Assembly (NCBI GenBank): GCA_025201365.1
Contig: JAIXMF010000003.1
Location: forward strand, 62,001-126,000
Reading direction: 5' to 3'
DNA length: 64,000 nucleotides
Source of the DNA: Syncephalis plumigaleata
Lineage: Eukaryota; Zoopagomycota; Zoopagomycetes; Zoopagales; Piptocephalidaceae
Positions 1 through 13,683 of the stretch are shown piece by piece (the stretch's first letter is position 1; each line of letters opens with the position of its first letter). The position numbers and the translations under genes were made by a program. Below the pieces are notes generated by a model. That model was not told the origin of the DNA. It ran no database searches and worked only from the letters and a program-made list of their open reading frames with translations.

Positions 1-1281
1 CCAATTGTCAACCATATCAGGAAGTTGATAAGCATCCAGGGGACAACCACATTTGAAAATCCCACTTCTGTAACATGACCACGTTCGACATATACAAATG
101 CAGACTCGACGACTAATTAGACGAGCACTCTCTATTGATTGAGATTTAATTCATGAGAAAAATTAGCATAAGCATTTTTCATAGGCGCATGCTCTATTTC
201 AACATTAGGCATCGAGTAAGTATATGTATGTGTGCGCTATTGTTTGCGGAAATGACAACTATCTCAAATAACAAACTGAAACGTATAGAGGGGAACCCAC
301 TATCCGGTGTGGTACTCGTAATAGCCGGCAGCTGCAACATAGCATATCCTATCGCTGCCCAACTTGCTGTTATTTGGTGTGACAGGTGTTATATGTCAAT
401 GCGGCTCATGAAACAATTACGGGCGAGATGTCGAGAGGAGAGCATGAGCCATGGAGATGCACCCACATACTCGTTTGATGATGACACAGAGTTGGCAGGT
501 TGGCAGTAACAGTTGTACCAAACAGGAATGAAGTTCGGGTATTGTTATACACCAACATACACAGGATAAAGGACAATGATGTAGACATTAGCCATTGATT
601 AATCCGCTTTATGGAAAATCAACTGGCCATACATGGACAATTGTATTCTAATAATAACAGTAATAATAGCAGCAACAATAGTGAGCTCCATATGCATGGT
701 ATTCTTTTCAATAAAGTACATCAACAAACGTTTATAGTAGTTAGGCTGATCATTCCAGCTCTCTTTATGTTCTAATGGATTACGATCACCGTTCAACAAG
801 TCCATGTTTAGATAGCGGTTAACCATATTGACATGACAAGAATGGTGTTTTATCCATAGAACATACAGGTACTCCAGTACAAGTCGAGATGAACCACGCT
901 ATTGGTTGTTCATTCATTTCTGAAACCATACTGCTCTAATGAATATATCCGCGTATGCGTAGATTAGCCCTCTCTTGTTATGAAGTTGAAATGATTAGAG
1001 AACACGTATTGGCAACGCTATTTATAGATCATTTCAATAATTAGTATAGACTTGGTGGATGACATGCTATCCAACCTACTAGTCTACTTGTACCATGTAC
1101 CGCGTAGTCTTGTGTTTTTTGTATGTTGCTTTCAATCATAATCATACCAATAAACTATTACAATTATAATCATTTGATCATAGATGAGAGCACTTGATCA
1201 TTATTTACTTATTTCTCTCTTTTGTTGGCGTATACGTGTGTTTTTGTCTTTTACTTTTTCTTCTCTTGCTAACCAGCAATC
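1..1281. other. Unassigned stretch, no supported gene
   Basis: No recognisable gene was found here. A plus-strand frame at 153-509 could encode 118 residues and one from 611 to 775 could encode a short Asn/Ser-rich peptide. Opposite it, the minus strand at 599-826 has a 75-residue frame with a hydrophobic stretch. None resembles a known family, and codon context is not convincing. The stretch may hold the edge of a neighbouring gene outside the window together with the 5' region of the zinc-protein gene that follows. Confidence 0.4.
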
Positions 1282-2185
1282 ATGGTGGTAAGTTGCTATC
1301 TATCATAATCATACAGACACGTCTAAGCAATTATAGAACTTCTAGTACAATTGAGTGCTCAACTGGAGAATGTTGCACTGTTGCAACTCTCGGATAGCTT
1401 TGAATTCTACTTCAAGGTATACGACCCTCCATCATTATACGTCGTATGATTGACTAATACTTTAGTATAGTTTCGATGTAATCACTGCCAAGAAGTCAAC
1501 GAGAAACTAGTCTCTTGTAATCCACGGGTATGTGTCTTGTATGAATCATCGATACATAAACTCATACGTGATACATATAGGAAACTTACGCAATGCCTAA
1601 TTCACGAAGCGAGGCTCACCTTGTTATGCGTTGCAAGTTCTGCACTCGTGATAATTCAGCCAGTAAGTCATCATTAAAGCAACTATATTGCTGGTTAATG
1701 ACTAACAACACTGCATGCTACGTGTCTATTTAGCATTTGTGGGCAATACTCGAGATTATTCGGGAGAGAAGAGCGGTGAATTCCAAACGCTAGCCGAATT
1801 AGACTGCCGAGGATTGGAACCGGTAGAATTTGAACCACGCGTAAGTTTTTATTTTATCATGCTTCTCGTCTACCTGCATGCATAACCATTTATAGACCGT
1901 TATTGCTATTAATACTATCTAATGTCATTTATTTTTATGCTACAGGATGGATTTACGTACAGGCAAACTCAGGCGTGCGCTACGACGATGTCGACTTGAC
2001 CGAGAAGGAATGGGTCGAGTATGATGAAAAGGTTGGTCAAATGGAGGGGAGACATTCATCTCTACCATGATTACAGATGGAGTATATTGTATTAATCAGC
2101 TTTCTTTATTCTTTGTTGTTATATTAAATAGGCATCTGAGTCATTGAGTATCATGGAGGTAGAGAGCAGGATTAAACGAGCATAG
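1282..2185 (+). CDS. CXXC zinc-binding protein, UPF0587/CZIB (C1orf123) family
   Basis: This is a spliced gene for a small eukaryotic zinc-binding protein of the DUF866 family, whose cellular role is poorly defined. Exon pieces read QLSAQLENVALLQLSDSF, then FRCNHCQEVNEK with the first CXXC, then MRCKFCTRDNSA with the second CXXC. They are followed by ELDCRGLEPVEFEPR, and later by ANSGVRYDDVDLTEKEW and EWVEYDEK. The order and motifs match the family along its full length of about 160 residues. Five short introns separate the exons, and the stop is TAG at 2183-2185. The first exon appears to be ATGGTG directly before a GTAAGT donor at 1288. The phase to the next exon (1346) is off by one base, and a second one-base mismatch lies near 1957, so the start is provisional. 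The family call is firm and the exact N-terminus is not. Confidence 0.8.
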
Positions 2186-2521
2186 GTTGTATCTGTCTGT
2201 ACCGCCTATGTGAATGTTGATGACAGCCAAGTATCGCGCGACTATACATGTGATCTAGTGTGCGTGGTGTGTGGTATGTCTAATTGTTAGTCGTTCGCCT
2301 TTGCGGTAGGCGTTGCTACTATCAATAACGCTACACGGTCATTGTTCCTATAATGTGTGTAATGCGGTCGTCTCTTATTTTTCCTATTAAATAAAGCCGA
2401 GTGTGCCATGCCATAACCATTGTCATAACCATACGATAGTTCATTTTGTCTTTCTATTTCTTCTTACAAACCTACGTTTATTATCGTTCGCCGGCGACAT
2501 TATCTTTCGTTTTATTTCATC

Positions 2522-3418
2522 ATGTCAGATCCTTCTATTGTGCCGGATATCACACATGAAGTCTCGTCGAATACCGCTCACCATTGCGACGACGACAGCC
2601 AAATCGTCCAGAGTATAATGCGCCCAATTCAAAGGATAGAAATGTACCATTCATCCCAACGAGCGAGGATTTGGCGAATGTTGTCGTACCCGATATCAGT
2701 AGCAACAATAGCATTCGTAAGACTAAGTTTAGGTGTAGCCATTATCATACGGAAAAAGCCTGGCTACAAATGCATCACACGCTACTCTGTCCTCTAAAGA
2801 TCGATGAGCAATCGATTGCACCACCCGTACGTAGAAGTGCCATGACACTGAGTGGCGGTAAGATACACATCTCTATCGAGTGACAAGTCAAGTGGTAGTG
2901 GCATGGAAGCAAAAACCACAAAAATGGTGGCAGCATGATCAACAGCATGAGCAATCCAATACTACGAATGAAGTTAAGATGATAATAATGTGCGAGCAAT
3001 GCAGCTTGTTCATCACCATCATCACCATCGAATGAAGCCATTGTAGATGTGTCACGCTTATTCATGGAAGATAACAAGCTTTGCTACTATTACAGCTACG
3101 GCAACATCAACAGCAATGGCACCCGCTATTACTAATAGTACACTGGCTACTATGGAAAGTAATTCTACTTGTTGTAACACTACTATTACGAAACCAGCTT
3201 TAGAATCATCATTTGATTCCAAAATGAAGTTATCTGCTCGCGTTGAACCGGATAAACAACATGCAACTGCAACGCGTCATCGTTTAACGCGATCCATCAC
3301 GAATACATCTATTCATTTTTATCAAAAGCTAGCCACTAAAATACAAAGTAAAAAGCCGACCACTAACTCGACCATGTCCAATCCATGTAATGTTCGAGGT
3401 CCTCCTACTAGTGTGTAA
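2522..3418 (+). CDS. Hypothetical protein, probably spliced or frame-interrupted
   Basis: I do not recognise this protein. A plausible start at 2522 reads MSDPSIVPDITHEVSSNT. It continues after a one-base frame change near 2610 as PEYNAPNSKDRNVPFIPTSE, and the C-terminal part (about 3080-3418) is Thr/Ser/Asn-rich, ending NPCNVRGPPTSV before the stop. GTAAGA donors occur at 2717 and 2859, so one or two introns are possible. No transmembrane segment or catalytic motif stands out. The minus strand over 2775-3077 also stays open and has a hydrophobic stretch, so the alternative of a small membrane protein on that strand is not excluded. It is convergent with the transporter gene that ends at 3752. 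Confidence 0.4.
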
Positions 3419-3751
3419 ACCGACTATCCATCTGGCTACTTACGAATAACGGATATAAACGCGTGAGTGTGGCTAGTAGCATCAAAGTCAAATGATATAT
3501 ATATATATATACGTAGTCATTAAACTATTCGTATCTATCGTGACTTATTATCATTCCTATTTATTCATTGATTCATTTCTTTCTTTCTTCATTTGTTTGT
3601 TCTTCTCTCTCTTAATTAAGCGACTTATTGTGTAATACATTGGCAACATTGTTTATAATGATGTAAGCATTATTATAAATAAACCTATTTATATATGATA
3701 TATGATATACTATGTAATATACTATGTAATATACAAGTGATAGCTATTATC

Positions 3752-6522
3752 CTAAGCGGTTTCATAACGTGGACGTGGCTCATTTCGTGATTGATAGGCC
3801 GGACTAGACGATAAATGATTACGTAGTGTTGATTCTACCGAGGGTAGTGGATGTACATACATATGATCATTGATACGATGTGCATTCTTGTCTCGTTCTC
3901 CTATATTCATTGCTCCTATTGCTTCATGAATTTGATGAATAGTAACATCGGCATCGTCAACATTACTATTATCATCTTCTTCGCCATCCTCATCAGGTGA
4001 CTCCCATGCATCAGAGAATTCCTCTGACCAATAATCATTATAGCAATCATCGCCGTATTCACTACAACTATCATAGACATCGTTGTATTGATGCGCATCT
4101 CTATCAATATCTGAATTGCTTAGAATATTCGTGTAGTAGAGCAATGCTGCAGTTATGGTAGCCATTAGTGAAATAGCCATAAATAAACGACTAGTCATTA
4201 CAAAGGATGGATCAACACTAATGGTACGTGCCACTATAAATGGCACTATCACTAAGGATAGATTAATAGTCCAGTCATTCTAGCATAGGCCAATGGATGA
4301 TGATTTGCATTGGGTAATACTTGTGGTAAGGCAGACCAGAATATCTACATATCCATGATCAATTAGTTAATTAGCTAACTAGTTACTTAGTAAATCATGA
4401 CAGTAACTTACTACTGAGAATGCACCATAACACAATCCTAATGCTACAAGTGCTACAATGACACCGATTCCTTGCCATTGCTGTGGATTCCCTACTCCCA
4501 AATACCAATGGGATAGTATCATGACTACACCAACCCATAATAGAATTGGATGTTGACGTGATCGATAGTAGCACTTTTCTGCACCTAATGGCACTAGTAG
4601 TGTACTGATTAAATCAGGTAAGGCCATTAATAATCCAGCATGTATCGGGTTTGTCGTCCATCGTGTTAGTAAATAATCAGATGCTTACTCGTAAGTTAGC
4701 ATTGTTGATCGTATTTCATTCTTATTAGATTACTTACCAACATTGACTAATGGTATGATTGCACTATAGAAACTGTATTGTCATTGAGGTAAGTGTCCCA
4801 TTATGATTACAATTCTACACGATGTCACTTACCATATCATTGAGAAACATAATAAACTAAATGACCACGTATAACTGAATGTAGTTACTGATGCTGACAA
4901 TGTGGTATTAATCGTTGCTAGTGATAAATCACGACTATGATTCTGACGATGATGAGCATTCGTGTTGCTGTTGTTGTTCGCTTCATGCCATGTGATCGAT
5001 GTGACATACGCTTCTTTGCATCAGATAGTGGTGCATTCGCCATTGTCGACGTGATGCAACAGTGATATTACTATTACTTCGATTGTTCCCAGTACTGAAT
5101 AGGGAATAATGGCATCGGCTGATGTGGTTAATCGTTCATGATCAGTATCACTATGCGCGTGTTGACGAGGAATCTCATCGATATTCGGTGAATAAGGAGT
5201 TGGCGGTGTGGATGAGCCATGTCCCGTAATGGGTGGCACCCACACAGAATCAACCGAGCTACGTTGACGTGTACGGCCATTCGTAATAGGTGGACGTGAA
5301 TGTCGACGATAGATGCCACTAGTACGGCGTAGTCTATCTGTACGGAAATACGAATGACGAATAGACTGGATGTCACGTGCACTCACTTGACGACGTACAC
5401 TTGAGAATGGAATGTGTGGATGCAACACCGGTTGCGATAGATTCGACGTGGGAGGAATGTTAAGCGATGAACCTGATCTATTCCATTCGGTAGTGCCGTA
5501 GATAGTGGAGCGACGATGATTCAATAAAAGAGGCTGTTCATCCACCGAAGACTGACGTCCACCATTAGGGTGAGTGGGCTGACTCTCCTCTGCAGTGACT
5601 ACAAGTGATATCTCTGGATTGCGTGTAGAACGTCGTTCGACCAATAATCCGCCAATGTCACGATGATAGTAGCCACTAGACTGCTAAAGCATAGTAGCGT
5701 GCCAATAGTCACGGCAATGATGACGCCATTCAGCGTGTATTCCGGAATACCATGCATGCTTAACCAGTGCAACAGCTGTTTCATCCAATGGTGTGACGGA
5801 TTCTCCCATTGATACCATAGCAAAGGACTTGTAACGTCATTGATGATAGCACCCATACGAGCCATGATGACATTGAGTGATAATGCCATACCAAGTCGAC
5901 GTGACGATGCAAACCATTGGCATGTGAGTGACGACTGTGCTACACCTAATGATTCCACGCCTAGTCCCAATAAGAAACGTCCGCCTAGGAAGAGTGGTAG
6001 CGAGTGTTGTGTCGTAGTCATGTTTGTCGTCATTGGCACTAGCGATAACACGAAACACCATTGACCCACTAGTGCAATGGTAGCCAGTAGAACGAATAGA
6101 CAACGAGGTCCTATTAACACGCAAGTGATTAGTATATACATATAATATACATATACATATCTATAGATTGCCTACCTAATTTACTCATCAATTGAGGTGC
6201 ACAGAATGGCATGATAACATTCGGTAATGCATAGGCTGCATAAGCACCTGCCAGCCAGTATTGCCATTCATGATGTGACATATCGAGTTGTTGGCGTAGT
6301 GGTCTGTTTAACGCAGCAGGCATATCATAAACCTAGTAATATATAGGATGATAGTAATAGGCAATCCATTCACAAACTAGTTAGTTATAGAGAATGGATA
6401 ACAAGAGGATAATCACTTACATAGTAGCTACTAGCGAGTGACAAACAAGTTAGAACAACTGAAGGCCATCGCCAACGATAGCGAGGATGGCGTGCATAGG
6501 AGACTGGTCGAGAAGCGGACAT
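3752..6522 (-). CDS. MFSD1-like major facilitator transporter
   Basis: This is a multi-pass major facilitator protein of the MFSD1 type, which in animals is a lysosomal dipeptide exporter. Here the vacuole or lysosome-like membrane is the likely site, by inference. The start chosen is ATG at 6522 (MSASRPVSYARHPRY); exon 1 is 6522-6421 and exon 2 is 6332-6176. The order after the start is a first helix, the family-like WLAGAYAAYALPNVIMPF, then GRFLLGLGVESLGVAQSSLT with the typical GxGxESL/VAQ signature. A long Ser/Arg-rich cytoplasmic loop (about 5640-5050) follows, then the C-terminal helices (4880-4130) and an acidic tail with many Asp/Glu. Introns are short. At about 5640 the frame changes by one base between LADYW and VERRSTRN with no intron signals, probably a sequence error. 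The loop is longer than in animal MFSD1. Confidence 0.82.
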
Positions 6523-7703
6523 GATAGCACAGCAATAAGCGTAATAAATATCGTCGTTATGCTAGCCCGTACTACTATCGTATTATATATCAATAATAAA
6601 AGTGGATAGTGAACGAGTAATACTAAGCCTACAAGTTGAAAGCGTACAAACAAGGGAAACAACAACAACAAGTAAAAAGACGAGCAGCAATAGTAAGCAT
6701 CAATAGTGTTTTTGAGTTAGAGCTGGCTTATGTGGTTGTAGTATGAGCTCAGTCTTTGATTAACGTATTCGTAGTCGAGTACAAGACTTGCGTAATGAAT
6801 AAGAGAAACAAAGAAGAGGAAGTAAACACAGAATCAGACAACAATACGTTGATTATAGTCGTTGTTGTTGTACCTTGTGAATATCATGAATACTAAAGTA
6901 AAGGCAAGTAATGAGAGTAGCGTGGTGGTTACTATTTACTAGTAGCATATCACTATTACTACTACAGCTACTACTTGTCTTCTCGCAGTCACCGTCGAGG
7001 AAGCAGCCCTAGCCACAACTCGGAGGAAGAGAGAGAGAGAGAAAGGGAAAGCGAATGAAATAAAAGCAGAAAGAAAGCTGATCAAGTGTGTTCCACATAA
7101 TGACTGTGAACCCATGGCCTATCATCATCATCCTACTCATTTCTATTATGTCACCACTACATACATACATACATACATCTGCATATACACATATACACAT
7201 TACTCTATGCCATTTCTACTCTAATAGATATATACAATGTAATAAAATAAATACATAGATATATTGCCATTAATACAGCGGCAAATGTCGGTGGTTCAAC
7301 ACAATAGAACGGAATTGTACAACCCTATTTCATAAAATGGCTCGTTTTCCCGCTACCATAATAGTCAGACATAATCACGTGTAATCAATCAATCAATAAT
7401 GAGTGAGTGAGTGAATGATTTTCATTAACCCATACACACACACACATCACTAGAGAAGCATCTACTACTCTTTCTATTCTTCATTCTCACGTTGTAAATT
7501 TATTTTATAGTCGATTATATGCCATTGATATATCCATCAATCTAGCATTCAGCTGTAGAGTGCATGTTACACTGATAAAGAGTGTAGTGACTATTAGATA
7601 GGGATAACCGGTTTAACATTGTAACTGTTTACTTTTTCGCTTTCTCTCTCTCTCTATCCATCCTCGATTTACTACTACATTCATTACACATTAAACATTA
7701 TCA
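6523..7703. other. Intergenic region between divergent genes
   Basis: This stretch lies between the start of the MFSD1 gene on the minus strand and the start of the next plus-strand gene, so it should hold both promoters. It contains a purine-rich GAGA run near 7025-7050, a CATA repeat near 7154-7178, a GAGT repeat near 7400-7415, and a pyrimidine tract TTTCTCTCTCTCTCTATC just before the start at 7704. I see no coding frame that looks real. Confidence 0.5.
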
Positions 7704-9066
7704 ATGCTATTGCCAGCACCACCATCCTATATATCTACATCATCTACATCATCTACTACTACAAATACAGCTACCACTGCTGATATTATTCATTCCATTG
7801 ATGATGATGCTTCATTAAATACGACACAAACTACATCAACATCGTCTAATTTGATCAAGATTTGTCCTACTACTAAACAACTCGTATTAGTAGAAACAGA
7901 TCGACCTCTTCAGGATACTTATGGCTCTATAGGGTTGGCTCGATTCTTGGCACGTCCTGAAGTACAAGCACAGATTATGAATGAATCAGAAACATTGTTA
8001 CCTGCACTCATTCATGTAGTCGATAATGTCGAGAAACGTGGACGAAGAGGTTATGCACGACGTGCTTTTCGCTTTCTAATGCGTAATCAACCATTTACAA
8101 TGGATGATCTTAAATCATTAGAGCCAAACAACAATAGTAATAGTAGTAATACACAATCACGCGACGTGTCCTCATTGTCATCACCTACCATGATCGTGCT
8201 AGATAGTCATTCATCATCATCATCATCGACATATCATAGTGGTAGAGGTAGAAAACGATCAGCTACTGCATTACCACGACATCGTAAAACGCGTAAAAAG
8301 CTATCCACTAAATCTGAGAGTGGCACACTAGATACGCCTGTATCCAATACAACAACAACTACAGTTACTACTACTAACATGTCAGTATTGTCATCTACTA
8401 TCAATGTCGATGATTTACCACGTACTATTCTACGACCACCTATCTGTTGTTGTTGTCGTCGACCCTGGCCTACTCGACGTATAGATGTAGTTATTGATGA
8501 TGCTACTACAACAACTACAAATATAGAATCAGTACCATTAGTAGTTACTAGTGAACCTACATCTTTATTGAATACAACAACTACACATCTACCAGTAAAT
8601 ACATGGTCAATAGCTGAATCAGGTCCATCTCATGTAGCTGATACTATATATCAACATACACCTATACTTCATAGTAATAGTATTAGCAGTAATCATGTTA
8701 AGGAAACAGAAACTGCCGAACAAATACGAGCTATTGAGCATTAATGTTTGATATGGATTCTGATGATAATAGTTCCCTAGATATTACTACAACTACTACA
8801 GCATTACCTACTACTACAACACTACTACTACTACAGCAACAATGTTCAATCCCATCATCAATGAACAATCTGTACTGGAGACTACTGCAAGGTTATTAGC
8901 ATCACATCAACAACAATGGTCCACTCTAGATTTATCATCAGATACATTCTCTACTCCTGATATATCTTCTGTATTGGATACTAATACTACACTCTCTACC
9001 ATTACTGAATCACTTTTATTGAACAATCAACAACCACAACAACCACAGCAACCATCTTATTTGTAA
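7704..9066 (+). CDS. Hypothetical Ser/Thr-rich basic protein
   Basis: I do not recognise this protein. It starts MLLPAPPSYISTSST and is Thr/Ser/Asn-rich throughout. One compact, probably helical segment lies at about residues 74-135 (GSIGLARFLARPEVQAQ, then GYARRAFRFLMRNQPFTMDD). A basic patch GRGRKRSATALPRHRKTRKK resembles a nuclear localisation or AT-hook-like signal, and there is a Cys run ICCCCRRPWP. The first frame stops at 8744, but the text continues without a gap as MFDMDSDDNSSLDIT in a second frame and as MFNPIINEQSVLE in a third, ending QPQQPSYL at 9066. Two one-base slips would join them; alternatively the protein ends at 8744. A nuclear role is inferred only from the basic patch. 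The 3' end lies 20 bp from the stop of MTR4 on the opposite strand. Confidence 0.6.
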
Positions 9067-9085
9067 CCATATTTTATTGATCCAA

Positions 9086-12000
9086 TTAAAGATATAAACT
9101 AGCAGCGAATACAATATCTCGTTTAATCTTTGTAATGCCTAATCATTATAACAAATAAATAGAATAGTCATTAGTCATTCATCTACTACATGTATAATCA
9201 TTGTGATGTCATTCATTCATTTACCTTGTGCAAATTTGACTTCCAATTCTGTATTACCGATGGCTTTAGCTGCTGCACTCATTTGTCGTAATAGTTCTCT
9301 AGACGTCTAAAGGCACGAATTAATGAGCCTTCAAACACATCGGTCAACTTGATGACTTGAGAGAATTTAGCACCCTAATATTATATGTATAATATATATA
9401 TATATATATATTAGTATTCATTATAACTTACATTACACCATGCGTAGACACATCCATTAGTTCTGGTCGGAAGGATGCAATGTATTCCTCTTCGTCAATC
9501 TCCACTTTGATTCCTTGGCAATCTTGGCAAGACGACGTGCTGTCTCCTGTAGAATACGTAATGGACCTGCTAGTTCTTCAGATAATTTCGTAACTTGATC
9601 ACTCTAATAAAGTAAAGACAAGTCATTAGTAAGTACATGTATCTAGTTATAGTAACTCATATTGACATTACCTTCTCTTGGAATACAAAACAACTTAGTA
9701 GTGACACGCTTTGTTCAACGGTTAGATTATTGAACACGCCATTGAAGATGAGTTCCGTTAGCATTAGTTCATCGCCGTACTAATCTCGCAAGCCACTCGA
9801 CCCTTGATCTCAATAACATCAGCTGCACTCGTATAATCTAGTCTATATATATATATATATAAATTTAGCATCATACTATTGCATCTCTATACTATGATTT
9901 CTAATAACAATTACCGTCGAAGTACACGCTTGCGACATTTCAATTCCTCTAATTGAGCCACTGATACTGCCGTTCTAATCTTTCGCTTAATCTCCTTAAT
10001 CTTGTTAATCATTAATAGTTTATGAGCATAGGTGTCATACAACTGAGGTAGACGATCAGAGTTGTGTAGCGGATTAGCAAACAATTTATCCTCGAGTAGT
10101 TTCGTTTTCTACACAAAGATTAGTCTCATGAATACATACATTACAAGTGTCGCTGACTTACTTGAATAAGCTTCTTAAATGTTTCATCACTTATATTCAT
10201 GTGCTCTACTGGATCCAATAAGGGTACACCATCCGGGAAACGTTTCTGCACTTCTTGAATGGATTTACGCACCATATTACGATCTTCCTTACTACGCAAA
10301 TCCTTCTTGATATGAATACGTAGACTACTTAATGAATCGATGGCACCCAATGCCACTGGTACAATCTATATGATTATATTAGTCTACATAGAATGGTATG
10401 TATAGGTTACTTACTTGTAATTCTGATTTACCAGCAACCAATGCAGGTCGTACACCATTCTGACCACCACGACCAATACCATCGGATACTTGACCCTGAT
10501 CTGATGGTGTACACAACAATGCAGTATCGACAATGTATGCTTGCCATGCTGGTAGTTCAGGTTTACCCTATCCATACAAACACGATTAGCAATAGTAATG
10601 CATGTATCTAATAGAAACAGCCATACCTTTGGTACTTGCACTTTCTGATAGTTAACAATGACACCCCAGCCATAATCATCATCACCATCACGAACACGTA
10701 ATAATCGACCGGCTTGTAGGAAGCGTAGTACATGTTGAGGATGATGCATAATCGCTCGTATATCCAGTTTAAATGCTTCTATTTGCTGTCGAATATCGTA
10801 GTATTCAGCTACAAGTGCTTCATCTTCTACTTGAATGTTATCGCGTGCTATTTCAAGTGCATGTTGCTCTATAATCCACATAGTCAAAATAAAACAACGA
10901 CATTAATAACTATAGAGCATTGATAGATCATTATGAGTACTTACCTTCTTCCAATGCAGGTACACTCGCATTACTTTGGAACTGATAGAAACATCGTTCC
11001 AACATGTATTCAGGACTGATCTCTTCAACACGCATTAGATTCAGAATCATATTATACGATAATCTAAATGCTGAATTGAGTCTATCCGCTTCACCCTTAT
11101 ATACATACATACACATATACACATATACATACAATGTGTTATTATTTATATCTTAATAACAAACAATATACATATAGACTACTCACCTTAACCATACCCT
11201 TAGCCACTGGTGGTTCCATCTTCTCATCCAACATTAGGATAACAATACCACGATCATCGAGACCACGTCGACCAGCACGTCCACTCATTTGAATATATTC
11301 ACCACCTGATACCTAATAATAATAGTAATTGACATAGACAATATCATCAATAAACACTCATAGGTATATGTACATATATATGTATATGTATGACACTTAC
11401 CCATCTAAAGTCTTTACCATCGAATTTACGAACACTAGTAAATACTACTGTCTTTGCTGGCATATTCAATCCAATAGAGAATGTCTCAGTAGCAAATAGC
11501 ACTTTAAGTAATCCTTCCTGGAATAGAATCTCAATCACTTCCTTAAGAATAGGCAATAATCCAGAGTGATGAATACCAATACCACGCTTTAACAATGGTA
11601 GAATATGTTCAATCTGCGGTAATTTACGATCATCTTCTGATAGTGAATTAATAGCATTATTGAATATCTGTCCTACTAGATCACGTCTTATCTAATTCAT
11701 TATGTTATTAGTATTATTGATGTGATTACTAATGCTTCATTTACTTACCACTATTAAAATCTAGTTTAGACATTTGTAAGGCTAATGCCTCACATTCCTT
11801 CTTACTAAAGGCGAATACAATTACTGGATGATAATTCTTTGTCATAATCATCTTTACAATCTTGTAAATATCACTGGGACCCTTCTCCTTTTTGTTCTGT
11901 TTCTTCTGACCACGACCACTACCGCCAGCATCGAGTTCTGCCTCTTGTACTTGCTGCTTCTCTGCTAATACAGCAACGGCTTTCTGGAAGTTCTCCTCTC

Positions 12001-13474
12001 GGAAATTACCCTTTTCATCGACTACTAAATGGATACCCTCACCACCAGCAGGGAATAAATAATGTTGTAGCGGTGTTGGACGGAAGTCTGTATATACCAC
12101 ATGACATGGCTTACTATTCTATTAGTATTGCCACGATATATATATATATATATATATATTAGAAATGCTTACCTGTTCATGTATCTTAGTAATCCATTCT
12201 GCAAATTGAAGTGCATTGGGATGGTAGCCGATAAGAACACATAATGTACTTTATGTGGCATAAGATCATTGTCTCTTCCCATACTACACCGCGTGCTATT
12301 AATCACGAATAATGAAGGTGAGTATACTGTTGTTATGATCATTTACTATAGTGTATTACCTGCATCTCTCATATAATGTACTTCATCGAATACAACCCAG
12401 GCTACTTCACGCATTACTTCTGAACCACGATAAAGCATAGAACGTAGAATCTATATATATTAATATATACGTATATATATACATACATATATATATTAAT
12501 AGACTGCATACTGTAATCAATATCATCGGTAACTTACTTCTGTAGTCATTACTAGACAACTAGCACTAGGATTAATAGTGACATCACCAGTCATTAAACC
12601 AACATCACCAAATTCAGCTAATAATTCACGATATTTCTGATTACTCAATGCCTATGTAGTTGTTTATATATCATATAGATGGTTAACTCATCGTTCATAG
12701 ATTGTATACAATATTGAACACTTACTTTAATGGGACTTGTATAGATAACTCGTTGTTTATCGCGTAAACCTTGAGCAATAGCATATTCGGCCACTACTGT
12801 TTTACCCGCACTAGTATGTGCACTCACTAGCACTGATTCATTACGTTGAATACAACGAATAGCCAAATCTTGAAATGGATCAAGTGTGAATGGATAAGTA
12901 CGAGCAGGTTGTGCGGGTGGTATATGTTCACTAATGGGTACATAATCATAACCAGGTGGGAATGCTACTTGATGTCGTGCCTATACATAACCTATGTAAG
13001 TAATAGTCTTATATATAGATAGTATATAAGTATAATTACCTGATGGCGTAACTGAATCTTCTCCTGTCCTTCTACTTGTAATCCACCTGCTGCCACTTCA
13101 CGTTCTGACTCCTGAGCAAATGTATCTGTAACAATAGCATTGGGTGCATCACGTAGTCGACGTTGAATTCGTTCCTTTTCAGTAGCGTCCTCCTCATTAG
13201 TGTTACTGTTACTGTTACTGCTTGTATCTAGCACATTCGATGCTAGTCGCTTAGGTGCCGGATGTTCTGTATCATTTAATGGTCGTTTACTCGAGGATAT
13301 TGTACTAATAGCTGCCTTAGATTCAAGTGAGAGTGATTCTAATGCAGCCCTTGGATCCTTCGTACTTTTATCCTGTTGTTTTACGTTGTCTACATTATTG
13401 TGTGTAGCTATCGTGTTAGCCTTCTTATCCGTGCTAAACACGTCAAACAACGCGTTAGCATTGCCGTTAAACAT
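9086..13474 (-). CDS. MTR4: Exosome-associated RNA helicase MTR4 (Ski2-like DExH)
   Basis: This is the 3'-5' RNA helicase that feeds RNA to the nuclear exosome, in TRAMP-like complexes. The start [13 protein letters not shown] opens a variable N-terminus of about 150 residues. Then come [15 protein letters not shown], the Walker A motif [15 protein letters not shown] (about 12830-12785), the DEVH box in [13 protein letters not shown] (about 12390-12360), [22 protein letters not shown] typical of MTR4 rather than Ski2, [17 protein letters not shown], and motif [17 protein letters not shown] (about 11290-11250). The arch region and helical C-terminus end in [14 protein letters not shown], the almost invariant MTR4 C-terminus. 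About ten short introns interrupt it. At least three one-base slips lie in the last 430 bases (near 9297, 9450 and 9506), each repaired in comparison with homologues by one missing base. Confidence 0.95.
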
Positions 13475-13683
13475 TGTATACTACTAATCACTCGACAATA
13501 AAAGGATAATGAAGTTGAAGGAATGTGAAAGTCTGAAAAATGTTTGTTTTTTTGCTTTTTTCTTCAACTTTATTCATCACAATCATGATTGTGTATTAAC
13601 TTGATTAATTCTATTCCTATTTATTATATAAAATGTTTTGTAATAAATAATGTATACTTGACAGATATCAGTGAGTATTTGCA

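Noticed and set aside
2775-3077. Small membrane protein on the minus strand, compared with gamma-secretase subunit PEN-2
   Set aside because: Only hydrophobic content agrees; the conserved residues were not found, and plus-strand frames are equally plausible.
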